This document shows positions 29,301 to 37,353 of a stretch of DNA of 64,000 nt, one piece after another. The notes beneath the pieces were generated by a model, which had not been told where the DNA came from, did no database searches, and saw only the letters and a list, made by a program, of their open reading frames with translations. The translations under genes were made by a program, and so were the position numbers. Source of the stretch: Vibrio sp. SCSIO 43136 (lineage in GTDB: Bacteria; Pseudomonadota; Gammaproteobacteria; Enterobacterales; Vibrionaceae); the NCBI RefSeq assembly GCF_023716565.1, contig NZ_CP071849.1, positions 1,426,001 to 1,490,000 on the forward strand. The letters are read 5' to 3'. Position 1 is the first letter of the stretch. The number at the start of each line of letters is the position of its first letter.

Positions 29301-30962
29301 GATTACATCAAGCACGTGGTCATCTATGAGCAGCTAGACAAGCTGCTGCTCATTGACCAATCTTTAAAACTCACTCTGGTCGACCTCGCAACACAGACAC
29401 CTTTGGCACAATCTCAGGTGTATCCAGACAACACTTGGGTGATCGTCGATCCGCAAGGTCGCTATGACAGTAACAGTCCCGGCGACCTACCATTTTCAGC
29501 TTGGATTGCTGATGATGCGCCATTTAGCGCCATGCCAATCGAGCTATTTCTTAACCAGTACTATGAACCTCGGCTGTTAACTCGACTATTGAACAATCAG
29601 CCGTTTGCACCGATTGAAAGCCTTGCTCAAATCAATCGCATTCAACCACTGGTGACTATCGACGCTTTATCTCATTCCGCCGATTCACCAAGTCAGGTGG
29701 ACATTACCGTTTCCGTAGTCGAACAAGCCACAGAAGGGAAAAATGGTATCGGTGGAACCTCATCAGGAATTAGTGGTGTGAGACTATTTCGGGGTCATCA
29801 ACAGGTAGGGGCACTCACCAAAGCTGAAGTCGAAACACTGATTGAACAAGGTTCATTAAGCTATACCTTCAAGAAGATAAACCTAGCTCAAAACAGTGCC
29901 GACACTGGCACCCAGTTTAGCGCCTATGCCTTTAACCGAGATGGCGTGAAAAGCCTAACGGCTAAGTCGCAGTTTGTTCCAAAGCTTCCTCTACCTAAAC
30001 GCCCAAATCGCGCCTATGTGGTAAGCATTGGCGTCAACGAATATCAAGCCCCGATTTGGAACCTAACCTATGCCGCGGCGGATGCCAGTGCTATCGCAAC
30101 CACCATTGAACAGGGTCTAATCGCCGATCAAAACTACGATCAAGTGATCTCCGTGCCGCTACTTTCCAGCATGACAGACAACCAAGGTAATACGCTACAA
30201 CCGACAAAAGCCCTGATCCACGCAACGCTAGCGCTTTTGTCTGGTCATGAAATCGATGCAAAGCTCAAGGCCCAAATTCCTAACGCAGATCAAATTGAAG
30301 CATTAACGCCAGATGACATGCTGTTTTTCTTCTTTGCCGGGCATGGATTATCAGATAATGGGGATTTCTACCTATTCCCATACGATATTGGACAAGCAGA
30401 TAAGCGCAGTGTTACCCCCGATATGCTGAGCCGAGCCATCAGCAGTGTGCAGCTCGATGAATGGATGCAAAGTATCGATGCAGGAGAGTTTGTCTTAGTC
30501 ATCGACGCCTGTAATTCCGCAGCCAGTGTGCAAGGCGCAGGCTTTAAACCCGGACCGATGGGTAGCCGAGGGTTAGGACAACTTGCCTATAACAAAGGCA
30601 TGAAAGTATTGACCGCCAGTGAAGCCGAAGCTGTGGCACTGGAGAGTGCTAGTCTTAAACACGGCCTATTGACCTATGCGCTAATCCAAGAAGGTTTGCT
30701 CGATAGTCACGCTGACCGAGCGCCTAAAAATAGCCGAGTATCGGTCAACGAGTTCTTAACCTATGCCCAAAGTCGAGTACCCGAGATCCACCAATCTCTA
30801 TACAGTGGCGATAAAAGTATCGACAGCAGCCGAGGGTTTAAACTCAATGCGAAAAAGCGTGAAAATGCCAAACAGCTTTACATCCAAAAACCAAGCTTGT
30901 TTGACTTCTCGCCTAAGCAGACCAATAGCGTGCTGTTTAATTCAACAGGGCAAACGCCTTAG
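23340..30962 (+). CDS. giant exported ankyrin-WD40-caspase protein
   Basis: 2540 residues from GTG 23340 (GAGGA upstream), starting with a signal peptide ending NALAAQ. About residues 40-810 are ankyrin-like repeats, clearest near residue 730 (LHLAVQSGSVEVAELVIE, ALSLALQAEQPEMVKLLLERGA). About residues 830-1830 are WD40-like repeats (VSAAISPDASHAAIGLSDG, SVEIWDIKTNQ, SVSIWDTSTW). A further ~390 residues lead to a C-terminal caspase domain (about 2221-2480): RAYVVSIGVNEYQ, His2335 in FFAGHGLSD and Cys2391 in LVIDACNSA. The His and Cys fit an active C14 protease. The frame is intact throughout. It probably recognises partners through its repeats outside the cytoplasm and cleaves proteins; this is inference. 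Confidence 0.88.
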   Translation: MKLAKRLSLGTFYALFATSMLASPNALAAQECKRGSLDQAKDIRQAIAADKASETQWLLENCSNPSLISSNSLEWAQLALQTQSDPIWQSLIDANIDLSQPVKFGQTLFDWALEQNNPWAVDKLIQHNAANSLAFSFGHLGVEPLNNDHTELVDVLIKHGYQPEQAPSLLAAALEQDNPTLVSKIINRYQINLGESIDYSITAALTHVFQRGDTKTIHLLLDNGLSLKWNSDAAPMLENAVKSDDEELVTKICQSGYQEFFTPIELAITGQHTESLAAITAHCVPRVYQETAYQNNVQTVLASRNPELYQAFWSGVFDINDPISWKKDALSFSVESNDIWMMEQLLALGADSKKEYSDQLLVNDAIKSLSPEIALRLIELGAPTSLYGDYKTIHATDSALQHGQTEVYNALIAKGATLEIALPKQCEDAKESGNWYVLSVCHDKQLIDDISNYIGPALLSAAERKDLDTVKQLIARGAPLDSGSYKHESALSIAVENNDRALIDYLLTLEHPQHLVDQAFKSLAIEKHNHLYPVLIEANLTPPANLMHDAMWFKNIELVEYMVNQGADPLTLDAFGNTLLTSFASATHWLADEKNLAEIQNALLELGIDPSTENQKGQTALSLWLQQTQTNQYIQALSMPAIELIESGQFVPEPKQGNYVPLLDHLIKHANSAHALLLLQSGILASSTQAVDLSPLNRAIQTKQYALIKPLIEAKADVNAIDESTGLRTLHLAVQSGSVEVAELVIEAGAQLEGKARTSNGASALSLALQAEQPEMVKLLLERGAVVGKVDNQGNDAFYYIAANSPSKQDLENLLRDYAVVNQANVELYVSRLSSLDDAPLARSPNGKLSIRNANNVMELWDENSQRALRLIDDSRNWYESIVFVDFYDDTTLLFAYRGDEAVTMLDLYSGEVIKSIKPKLEQYQAFKANVKSARYSAQSKLLAISDEYGTSVINTQEWSLQHRWHDIALYDIEFIENDTLLSGFVFQDHYRLPILDHEEERPTQPSPQVFDFASKSQVLAIEHLSINRSGIAISSQGDSVKVKGEIVHVWNSANGELLKTIDTQRGAITDLEFHPDGEHFATIHQRTDETYQLVMWSLSTSQELWNASIDTASFHSPKLHFTNEGHLFAVPGDQNIVVYGLDSSKPITSFRTNGVGDAPTVKSVGPQTVLLADNQAIQRVNWRSGKVEKRLTHSKPLRFHDIDVHPHYGAYALTYQLSAENKVHNVKLMKLDDELNLTPVAKLDDIKNETLLRRLTNSSCLYDLEVLASDSVLLSCWETGVAHWSLANNEASLLRSHNRKKFNTRLDAIAVDLHHSKALIASSDYSLHSLNLPDLSSIHEDYYRFDNRLNINSLAQQGNYLVTGSESNETTSLWDKSSQKVLGKFDHPEFSKQVTGVAIASQADRMISWDSHNGVDLWELSTTNFLSRYKHRDPAYTIVSAAISPDASHAAIGLSDGSVEIWDIKTNQRVSVLAAQKLWVTAVSYDATGERLFVGANSVSIWDTSTWQQLDELPTPAGWVDKLAVMSNDQLVVGYRLQQSSRSDSYYTLMWDVTKQKITQQFDQHKLLASDDRQSLLGFGEQLLTLDSDGKLTNHPARLQQDGHYLLDGQNITIGTPNALLRTDGTEIVHFKDRLPVSDVDGESNLHQVLYSHNRRWTLVRTDNHFGLFDTTNNQQIGCFSAPLGAIESYHYQPELRSLHLTDSTLGAHQIHFEPLATAATTCQPLELAHNQTTLPDSGDSFQIAERNNPWKVDSTKASLSVVSQDKLKMAFANDNRIQLLDVAAGAFIEPIWTDTAVYALAISTDGTFIATMHNDTQVRVFNTNLLTQVAQFEAQFSQAESISFTRTQGELQLNLVTTQDKDVEENCSPGCITTVHSVERATQTFAVLEPKQLSITIEEGKPHNIELLASLSNAQQITVKQLNDEENLPLTKPSDFDAFAWYLKDHDYIMDDHWWVSGIGSSQVTILDLNSDRSYVHQISSPKIEDYIKHVVIYEQLDKLLLIDQSLKLTLVDLATQTPLAQSQVYPDNTWVIVDPQGRYDSNSPGDLPFSAWIADDAPFSAMPIELFLNQYYEPRLLTRLLNNQPFAPIESLAQINRIQPLVTIDALSHSADSPSQVDITVSVVEQATEGKNGIGGTSSGISGVRLFRGHQQVGALTKAEVETLIEQGSLSYTFKKINLAQNSADTGTQFSAYAFNRDGVKSLTAKSQFVPKLPLPKRPNRAYVVSIGVNEYQAPIWNLTYAAADASAIATTIEQGLIADQNYDQVISVPLLSSMTDNQGNTLQPTKALIHATLALLSGHEIDAKLKAQIPNADQIEALTPDDMLFFFFAGHGLSDNGDFYLFPYDIGQADKRSVTPDMLSRAISSVQLDEWMQSIDAGEFVLVIDACNSAASVQGAGFKPGPMGSRGLGQLAYNKGMKVLTASEAEAVALESASLKHGLLTYALIQEGLLDSHADRAPKNSRVSVNEFLTYAQSRVPEIHQSLYSGDKSIDSSRGFKLNAKKRENAKQLYIQKPSLFDFSPKQTNSVLFNSTGQTP

Positions 30963-31234
30963 AACGGGTTACCAGTGTCATGTTATTGTGTAGAATTTGC
31001 TCTTGCTTTGCCCGTTTATTGACGAGGTCATGAGGATAGTGCAAGGGCCTGTTTGACCGTAGTGCAGTAGATAGCATATTAACTAAATTTATCTCGCACC
31101 AGAAAAGCGAAAAGCACCCCGCAGGATGCTTTCTAGAGTGCTCAAGTCAGAGTCATTGGCGAGAATTTTATTACCAAAACTTAAGCCTGACGAGCTAGTG
31201 TCTGAATTATGGTACAGGGTGGCTCTAGTGTCAA
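30963..31234. other. intergenic region after the giant caspase gene
   Basis: 272 bp with no gene that I can support. It holds a short inverted repeat (AAAGCA 31111-31116 / TGCTTT 31127-31132) that might be a weak terminator. It separates the caspase operon from the convergent Abi-type gene. Confidence 0.4.
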
Positions 31235-32242
31235 CTATACAACTCCAGGTAGAATTGTAACGACACCACGTTTGCCTATGACCTCGTATACTTTTGAACT
31301 CTTCATGATGGAGTTAAACTGCCTTTTCGCTTGAGTTGGCGTTAGCATATTACTGTAATAAATTGATTTATATACATTCAACGCTTCTAAACTAGTTAGC
31401 CAATCAAAATGAGCTTTGTAATGAGATTCGAGGTAATCACTCTTCCTATCTTCAGAGATCCAACCTAACAATCTGCATATTCTGTCATTAAGTGTTCTCA
31501 TGCGTCGCATACTTTCTTCTGGTGTTGATGCGGCAGGATAAATTACGGTGTTTGTCCGATGATGCTTAACTTCTGTAAACTTCCATATAGGTTCATGGTG
31601 AGCAATGCGGTTCCTCAATTCATTTACTTGGCTTAAACGGTTAAGCAAATCGTCTATTGCATCTCGAGTCCAATAAGTTGGGTGTACTGCAAAGTGCCCC
31701 TTTAGCCCATTAAAGAAAGTACTTTTCCAGTCTACCGTATTGTTTCTTACCGTGTGATAAATCAAAAAGCTCCAAAAACCAAAACTTTGTGCCGCAATTA
31801 CTTTTCCAGGAGTAGGGAGTGGCTGTTTGGCTACTAACCGTCGTCTTCTCGACCTTAAGTGAGTCACTTTTCTAATCAGATCTACCGTTTTTGGGTGAAT
31901 ATGATTTTGCTCAATTAAGTACTCATACCAATCATTGTCAAATACATGCCCTTGCTGTCGATGTATTTCGAATTGACGCGACAGCTCTCTATGAATGGTA
32001 TTTCGCAAGGCTACTTCAAATATACTAATTAGCTTAAAGAATGACGCTGATAGAGCATCATTCCACAAATAAACACCTAAGCACTCCTCATCCGATGCTA
32101 GGTTAAAATAATTGCGATAACTGTTGAGGCGATCTGATGATATCGTATTGATAGTTTCACTAATATTTTTAGGTTTCATACACTTATAGTTACGGAGCAA
32201 ATGGACAATAAATACAATCAACTTATGAGCACTAAGTTTCAT
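31235..32242 (-). CDS. Abi family (AbiD/AbiF-type, HEPN) protein
   Basis: 335 residues if ATG 32242 is used; ATG 32179 (MKPKNISETI, 314 residues) is equally plausible, since neither has a strong ribosome site. The Abi_2-type pattern is visible: YRNYFNLASDEECLGVYLWNDALSASFF, ISIFEVALRNTIHRELSRQF, AAQSFGFWSFLI, and the C-terminal NELRNRIAHHEPIWKF. The R-N-R-I-A-H-H stretch matches the R-x4-6-H motif of HEPN RNases. Relatives cause abortive infection on phage attack. It is a single gene with no recognisable antitoxin. Confidence 0.78.
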   Translation of the reverse strand: MKLSAHKLIVFIVHLLRNYKCMKPKNISETINTISSDRLNSYRNYFNLASDEECLGVYLWNDALSASFFKLISIFEVALRNTIHRELSRQFEIHRQQGHVFDNDWYEYLIEQNHIHPKTVDLIRKVTHLRSRRRRLVAKQPLPTPGKVIAAQSFGFWSFLIYHTVRNNTVDWKSTFFNGLKGHFAVHPTYWTRDAIDDLLNRLSQVNELRNRIAHHEPIWKFTEVKHHRTNTVIYPAASTPEESMRRMRTLNDRICRLLGWISEDRKSDYLESHYKAHFDWLTSLEALNVYKSIYYSNMLTPTQAKRQFNSIMKSSKVYEVIGKRGVVTILPGVV

Positions 32243-32326
32243 ACTACATAAATATTAAGCGCTCCGATACCAGCACATAGTCCGATTATGTGTATGAGAA
32301 AACGTGACGACATCAGGTCAAACACC

Positions 32327-33226
32327 CTAAAAATAGTGACCAATCTCCAAATAACGTTGCTTGATATGCTCCGCCAGTAAAGTCACTTTATTAAGTGGCT
32401 GTCGGGTGTATGGGTACACTGCATAAATACCTAACTTTTTGCCTACCTGATCAGGCAGTAAGTCGATAAGCGAGCCATTATTGATATCATGATAAACCAA
32501 GCAACGGGGCACATAAGCAATGCCGTATCCCCCTAGTGCGGCTTTACGCAGGGCACCAGCGTTATCGGTTGAGAAGTTGCCTGCAACTTTAAGGATGTAG
32601 TGCTCATCTTGGCGCTTAAATTGCCACTCCGACGCGCCAGTGGTTTGATAAGCGTATTGCAGACAGTTATGGGATAGCAGGTCTTGGGGAGTTCGAGGAC
32701 GGCCTTTTTTGGCAATATAGCTTGGTGAAGCACATACTACCCATTGCGAGTCGATGATATGGCGAGCAATCAAGGTCGAGTCTTCGAGGTAGCCTGTCCT
32801 GATGACCAAATCAAAGCCTCCATCAATCAAATCAACAAAGCGGTTTTCAAGTGACATATCCACGGTCAAACCGGGATGCATGGAACAAAATTCTGCGACC
32901 GCATCAGCGAGTACCAAGTCTCCAGAGATGGTTGGTACCGACATCTTGATGTGACCTGTCATGGATTGCCCTAAATCCGACACCGCTTCTTGCGCTGCAT
33001 CGGCGGCCTGCTTCACATTTTTCGCCCCTTGATAGAGAGCGGTACCTGCTTCCGTCAGACTCAACTTACGAGTGGTGCGATACAAGAGTTGCACCCCCAG
33101 ATCGGTCTCTAACTTCGCAATTCGTTTACTAACCACAGAGTTTGTCAGGCTATTTTCTTCCGCCGCCTTACTGAATGACCCCAATTCAACTACTTGGGAA
33201 AACAGTATCAGATCATCTGCTCGCAT
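32327..33226 (-). CDS. LysR family transcriptional regulator
   Basis: 299 residues. The N-terminal winged helix is at residues 1-60 (LILFSQVVELGSFSKAAEENSLTNSVVSKRIAKLE), and the effector domain has the usual MSLENRFVDLIDGGFDLVIRTG and FSTDNAGALRKAALGGYGIAYVP segments. It belongs to the DNA-binding-positive, CrgA-like subgroup by appearance. It is divergent from the lactate permease gene (about 185 bp between starts), so it probably controls the lactate operon; the effector may be lactate. Confidence 0.9.
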   Translation of the reverse strand: MRADDLILFSQVVELGSFSKAAEENSLTNSVVSKRIAKLETDLGVQLLYRTTRKLSLTEAGTALYQGAKNVKQAADAAQEAVSDLGQSMTGHIKMSVPTISGDLVLADAVAEFCSMHPGLTVDMSLENRFVDLIDGGFDLVIRTGYLEDSTLIARHIIDSQWVVCASPSYIAKKGRPRTPQDLLSHNCLQYAYQTTGASEWQFKRQDEHYILKVAGNFSTDNAGALRKAALGGYGIAYVPRCLVYHDINNGSLIDLLPDQVGKKLGIYAVYPYTRQPLNKVTLLAEHIKQRYLEIGHYF

Positions 33227-33410
33227 CTATTTATCCACTTTTGGAACTAATCTTTTTCATTATTTCCATATATCAAGCAAAAGGAAAGGAGTATTGTCAC
33301 GTTGCGTTAACAATTTTATAAAGAGATGCCCAATCAAGCATCCACATAACGCAGCATAAAAATAACAATTTCGACGAAACACTCTGTAAGCCATGTACGA
33401 GGATGTACTA

Positions 33411-35108
33411 ATGAACGAGACCCTACTTGCCCTGATCGCCTTTTCGCCGATCGTAGTGGCTGCCATTTTACTGGTTGGCCTGAATTGGCCAGCAAAAAAA
33501 GCGATGCCTGTCGCTTTCGCTTTAACTGTTGCCATTGCCCTACTGTTCTGGGACATGTCAATCACTCGCGTTATCGCTTCTAGCCTGCAAGGGTTAGGCA
33601 TTACCGTTTCGGTATTGTGGATAGTGTTCGGTGCCATATTTTTGCTAAACACTTTAAAACAAACTGGTGCTATCACCACAATCCGTAATGGGTTCACCCA
33701 TATTTCACCCGACCGCCGCGTACAAGCCATCATCATTGCATGGTGTTTTGGCTCATTTATTGAAGGCGCTTCAGGTTTTGGTACGCCAGCGGCGATTGCT
33801 GCCCCACTTTTGGTGGCGATTGGTTTCCCTGCGCTAGCAGCCGTGCTTATGGGCATGATGATCCAATCCACTCCAGTATCCTTTGGTGCGGTGGGCACAC
33901 CAATCATCGTGGGGGTAAACAAAGGATTGGATACCCACAACATTGGCAACGTACTGATTGAGCAAGGCTCTAACTGGGAGGCTTACCTACAGCAAATTAC
34001 CTCAAGTGTCGCACTGATCCACGCAAGTGTAGGTACATTAATGCCTGTCCTAATGGCAATGATGTTAACTCGCTTTTTTGGCAAAAACCGTAGCTGGACT
34101 GAAGGGCTAGACATTCTGCCATTTGCTCTGTTTGCTGGCATTGCTTTCACTGTCCCTTATGCGTTAACGGGTGTTTTTCTTGGTGCAGAATTCCCATCAC
34201 TGATTGGCGGACTAACAGGTCTTGCGATTGTGGTTACCGCTGCGAAGAAAGGCTTCTTGCTGCCAAAAAGCCAGTGGGACTTTGAATCAGAAGATAAGTG
34301 GCCAAGTGAATGGCTGGGCTCGCTCAAAATTGATTTAGATAGCGGCAACAGCAATAAACGCCCAATGAGCATGGCACTGGCTTGGACCCCATACGTACTG
34401 CTGGCAGCCATCCTTGTTGCTAGCCGTGTGAGCCCAGAGTTCAAAGGTCTTTTGAAACAAGTGAGCCTCACCTTTAGCAACATCTTGGGTGAAACTGGCG
34501 TATCCACGGCGATCCAACCACTGTACCTACCAGGCGGTATCTTAGTGGCTGTGGCTATAATTGCTGCGATTATCCAATCTGGTAGCGCAAAACCACTTAA
34601 AGATGCATTTGGCGAATCTAGCAAAACTCTGATTGGCGCAGGCTTTGTATTGGTGTTCACCATCCCTATGGTACGTATCTTCATCAACTCAGGTGTTAAT
34701 GCTGCAGACCTTGCCAGTATGCCTGTTGCAACGGCGAATTTCGCAGCGGAGCTAGTGGGTCAAGCCTTCCCAATGCTCAGTGCCACCATTGGTGCGCTAG
34801 GTGCATTTATCGCAGGCTCTAACACCGTATCCAACATGATGTTCAGCCAATTCCAATTTGAAGTAGCGCAAACACTGTCTATCTCAAGCGCCGTTGTGGT
34901 TGCCCTTCAAGCCGTAGGCGCTGCTGCTGGCAACATGATTGCGATTCACAACGTAGTCGCTGCTTCAGCCACGGTAGGCTTACTTGGTCGCGAAGGTGCG
35001 ACATTGCGCAAAACCGTATTGCCAACAATCTACTACCTTTTGATGACAGGTCTCATCGGACTCGCCGTCATCTACGGGTTGGGCATTACCGACGCCCTGC
35101 AAAAATAA
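33411..35108 (+). CDS. lctP: L-lactate permease (LctP/LldP family)
   Basis: 565 residues from ATG 33411, which follows GAGG by ten bases; ATG 33393 would add six residues. It is an integral membrane protein with about a dozen hydrophobic segments and the family's hallmark [21 protein letters not shown] stretch near residue 110, plus SFGAVGTPI and [19 protein letters not shown]. The family imports lactate (and glycolate) with protons. It is the first gene of a five-gene lactate oxidation operon. Confidence 0.93.
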   Translation: MNETLLALIAFSPIVVAAILLVGLNWPAKKAMPVAFALTVAIALLFWDMSITRVIASSLQGLGITVSVLWIVFGAIFLLNTLKQTGAITTIRNGFTHISPDRRVQAIIIAWCFGSFIEGASGFGTPAAIAAPLLVAIGFPALAAVLMGMMIQSTPVSFGAVGTPIIVGVNKGLDTHNIGNVLIEQGSNWEAYLQQITSSVALIHASVGTLMPVLMAMMLTRFFGKNRSWTEGLDILPFALFAGIAFTVPYALTGVFLGAEFPSLIGGLTGLAIVVTAAKKGFLLPKSQWDFESEDKWPSEWLGSLKIDLDSGNSNKRPMSMALAWTPYVLLAAILVASRVSPEFKGLLKQVSLTFSNILGETGVSTAIQPLYLPGGILVAVAIIAAIIQSGSAKPLKDAFGESSKTLIGAGFVLVFTIPMVRIFINSGVNAADLASMPVATANFAAELVGQAFPMLSATIGALGAFIAGSNTVSNMMFSQFQFEVAQTLSISSAVVVALQAVGAAAGNMIAIHNVVAASATVGLLGREGATLRKTVLPTIYYLLMTGLIGLAVIYGLGITDALQK

Positions 35109-35135
35109 CTCCATTTTGACCGTTTAACCGATAAA

Positions 35136-35160
35136 TCGCAGCCTAGACTCTAGGCTGCGA
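35136..35160. other. intra-operon hairpin between lctP and lldE
   Basis: A perfect 11-bp stem, TCGCAGCCTAG at 35136-35146 and CTAGGCTGCGA at 35150-35160, loop ACT. There is no T tract, so it is more likely an mRNA processing or stabilising structure, or partial attenuator, than a full terminator. The lldE ribosome site follows directly. Confidence 0.6.
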
Positions 35161-35173
35161 GCAAGGAAGTAGT

Positions 35174-35926
35174 ATGCGTATCTATCCTTCAAAGCCTGAG
35201 AAAGTGTATTTCTACGCCACCTGCGTGGTTGATATGTTCGACCCTGAAGCGGGTCTCGATGCCATCACGCTACTGGAGCAGCAAGGGATCGAAGTTATCT
35301 ATAAAGAGAAACAGACCTGCTGTGGACAGCCAGCCTACACTTCGGGTTATGACGATGAAGCCAAGCAAGTTGCCTTGAGCCAAATGGCGTTATTCGACCA
35401 AGATTATCCGGTGATCGTGCTGTCAGGTTCTTGTGGCGGCATGATGCACCACCACTATCGCCGACTGTTTAGCGGCGAGCCAAATCAAACCCAAGTGGAA
35501 GCTTTTTGTGATCGCGTGTTTGAGCTGACCGAGTTTCTGGTCAAAGTATGCCGAGTAAAACTCAACGACCAAGGCGAGCCAACAACAGTCGCTATGCACA
35601 CCTCTTGTACTGCACGTCGTGAGATGGGCGTAAATATTACGGCGACCGAGCTACTGTCTCAGCTCGATAATGTTTCACTCAAGATTCAAGATTATGAAAG
35701 TGAATGTTGTGGCTTTGGCGGCACTTTCTCTGTGCGCCACCCGAACATCAGTCAAGCCATGGTCGAAGACAAAACCAAACACTTAGTTGCAACTCAGGCC
35801 GAGTATTTAGTCAGCGCTGATTGGGGCTGTTTGCTCAACATCAATGGTGCGCTTGATTACCAAGGTCACACTTGGAAAGGCCGTCACATTGCGAGCTTCT
35901 TACTTGAACGTACGGGAGGCGCTTAA
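35174..35926 (+). CDS. lldE: lactate utilisation Fe-S oxidoreductase LldE (LutA)
   Basis: 250 residues composed of two CCG (cysteine-rich) domains: QTCCGQPAYTSGY and LSGSCGGMMHHHY in the first, and MHTSCTARREMG and ESECCGFGGTFSVRHP in the second. It is one subunit of the LldEFG (LutABC) L-lactate dehydrogenase complex, which oxidises L-lactate to pyruvate at the membrane. lldF begins 2 bp after its stop codon. Confidence 0.93.
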   Translation: MRIYPSKPEKVYFYATCVVDMFDPEAGLDAITLLEQQGIEVIYKEKQTCCGQPAYTSGYDDEAKQVALSQMALFDQDYPVIVLSGSCGGMMHHHYRRLFSGEPNQTQVEAFCDRVFELTEFLVKVCRVKLNDQGEPTTVAMHTSCTARREMGVNITATELLSQLDNVSLKIQDYESECCGFGGTFSVRHPNISQAMVEDKTKHLVATQAEYLVSADWGCLLNINGALDYQGHTWKGRHIASFLLERTGGA

Positions 35927-35928
35927 TC

Positions 35929-37353
35929 ATGCAAAGCCCAGAAAAGTTCCACCAACAAGCTAAAAATGCGTTGGATGATAAGCAAATCAGAGCAAACTTT
36001 CGCGGTGCGATGGACTACTTGCGAGATAAACGTAAAGGCGCATTTCCTGACGTTAAAGAAGAACAGTACAGCAGAGATCTGGCCCAACAAATCCGCCAAC
36101 GTTGTTTAAGTAAGCTGCCCCAGCTACTCGAACAACTGGAATCAAACTGCCAACAAAATGGCATCCAAGTTCATTGGGCGGAAGATGCCGAGCAAGCGAA
36201 TCAGATCATCGCTGAGATCAGCCACAAGCATCAAGCTAAGCTGATGATCAAAGGCAAATCGATGGTAAGTGAAGAGATCGAGCTCAATCACTACCTCGGT
36301 GACCGAGGTGTTGAGTGTTTAGAAAGTGACATGGGTGAATACATAGTGCAGCTCGACGGAGATAAACCGTCGCACATCATCATGCCAGCGATTCATAAAA
36401 ACACCCAGCAAGTAAGTGACACCTTCGATGAGAATCTAGACGATTTTGCACCAACGCTGGATGTAGACACTCTAATCCAAACTGGGCGAGAGCGCCTGCG
36501 TCGTAAATTCTATGAAGCAGATATTGGTTTATCCGGCGTTAACTTTGCGGTGGCAGAAACCGGTACCTTGTGTCTGGTTGAAAATGAAGGCAATGGTCGA
36601 ATGACCACCACAGTGCCCAAAGTGCACGTCGCTATTACTGGTATCGAAAAAGTGGTTGAGTTCTTGTCTGACGTGCCGCCTCTGTTCAGCGTTTTGACCC
36701 GCAGCGCCACGGGACAACCGATCACCACTTACTTCAATATGATCAGCTCACCTCGCAAGGAAGGTGAAAAAGACGGCCCAGAAGAAGTGCACTTAGTGCT
36801 GCTCGACAATGGCCGCTCTCAAGCGTATATCGACGATGAAATGCGCCAAACATTGCAGTGCATTCGCTGTGGCGCTTGTATGAACCATTGCCCTGTCTAC
36901 ACCAAAATTGGCGGCCACGCTTATGGGACAGTCTACCCAGGCCCAATCGGAAAAATCATCTCGCCACACCTAATGGGCTTAGAAGCAACCAAAGATTTGG
37001 TTACCGCATCGAGCTTATGCGGCGCATGTGGTGAAGTTTGCCCTGTCAGGATCCCTATCCCAGACTTGCTGCAAAAACTGCGTAAAGAAGCCAAAAACCC
37101 AGCTCAAGAAGGGCAACAAGCGCTCGACGGCCAAGGGGCTGCCGAAAGCAAAACCGAGCAACTAGCGATGAAAGGCTTTGCTTGGCTAGCTACTCACCCC
37201 AAAGCCTACCGTGCTAGCACAACATTAGCTGGGCACTTAAGAGCGCTCACCCCAAATAAATTAGGCGCTTGGACTCAATGCCGTACCGCCCCTAAACCTG
37301 CGGCAAAAAGTTTACATGCTCGACTAAAAGCCAAACGTGCGGAGGATAAGTGA
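35929..37353 (+). CDS. lldF: lactate utilisation iron-sulfur protein LldF (LutB)
   Basis: 474 residues. The N-terminal LUD domain (about 60-300) has LMIKGKSMVSEEIELN and VNFAVAETGTLCLVENEGN. The C-terminal part carries two 4Fe-4S motifs, CIRCGACMNHCPVY and CGACGEVCPVRIPIP. It is the electron-transfer subunit of the L-lactate dehydrogenase complex. It is 2 bp from lldE, and its stop overlaps the start of lldG by one base. Confidence 0.93.
   Translation: MQSPEKFHQQAKNALDDKQIRANFRGAMDYLRDKRKGAFPDVKEEQYSRDLAQQIRQRCLSKLPQLLEQLESNCQQNGIQVHWAEDAEQANQIIAEISHKHQAKLMIKGKSMVSEEIELNHYLGDRGVECLESDMGEYIVQLDGDKPSHIIMPAIHKNTQQVSDTFDENLDDFAPTLDVDTLIQTGRERLRRKFYEADIGLSGVNFAVAETGTLCLVENEGNGRMTTTVPKVHVAITGIEKVVEFLSDVPPLFSVLTRSATGQPITTYFNMISSPRKEGEKDGPEEVHLVLLDNGRSQAYIDDEMRQTLQCIRCGACMNHCPVYTKIGGHAYGTVYPGPIGKIISPHLMGLEATKDLVTASSLCGACGEVCPVRIPIPDLLQKLRKEAKNPAQEGQQALDGQGAAESKTEQLAMKGFAWLATHPKAYRASTTLAGHLRALTPNKLGAWTQCRTAPKPAAKSLHARLKAKRAEDK

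Noticed and set aside
31235..32242. Abi gene as sign of a prophage or mobile element
   Set aside because: No integrase, phage structural gene, transposase, att-like repeat or tRNA is present nearby.
33260..33949. 229-codon open frame antisense to the start of lctP
   Set aside because: It overlaps the strongly supported lctP gene, has no recognisable domain, and its composition reflects the antisense of a hydrophobic protein.
34157..34687. 176-codon antisense frame within lctP
   Set aside because: Shadow of the permease gene; no ribosome site or family.
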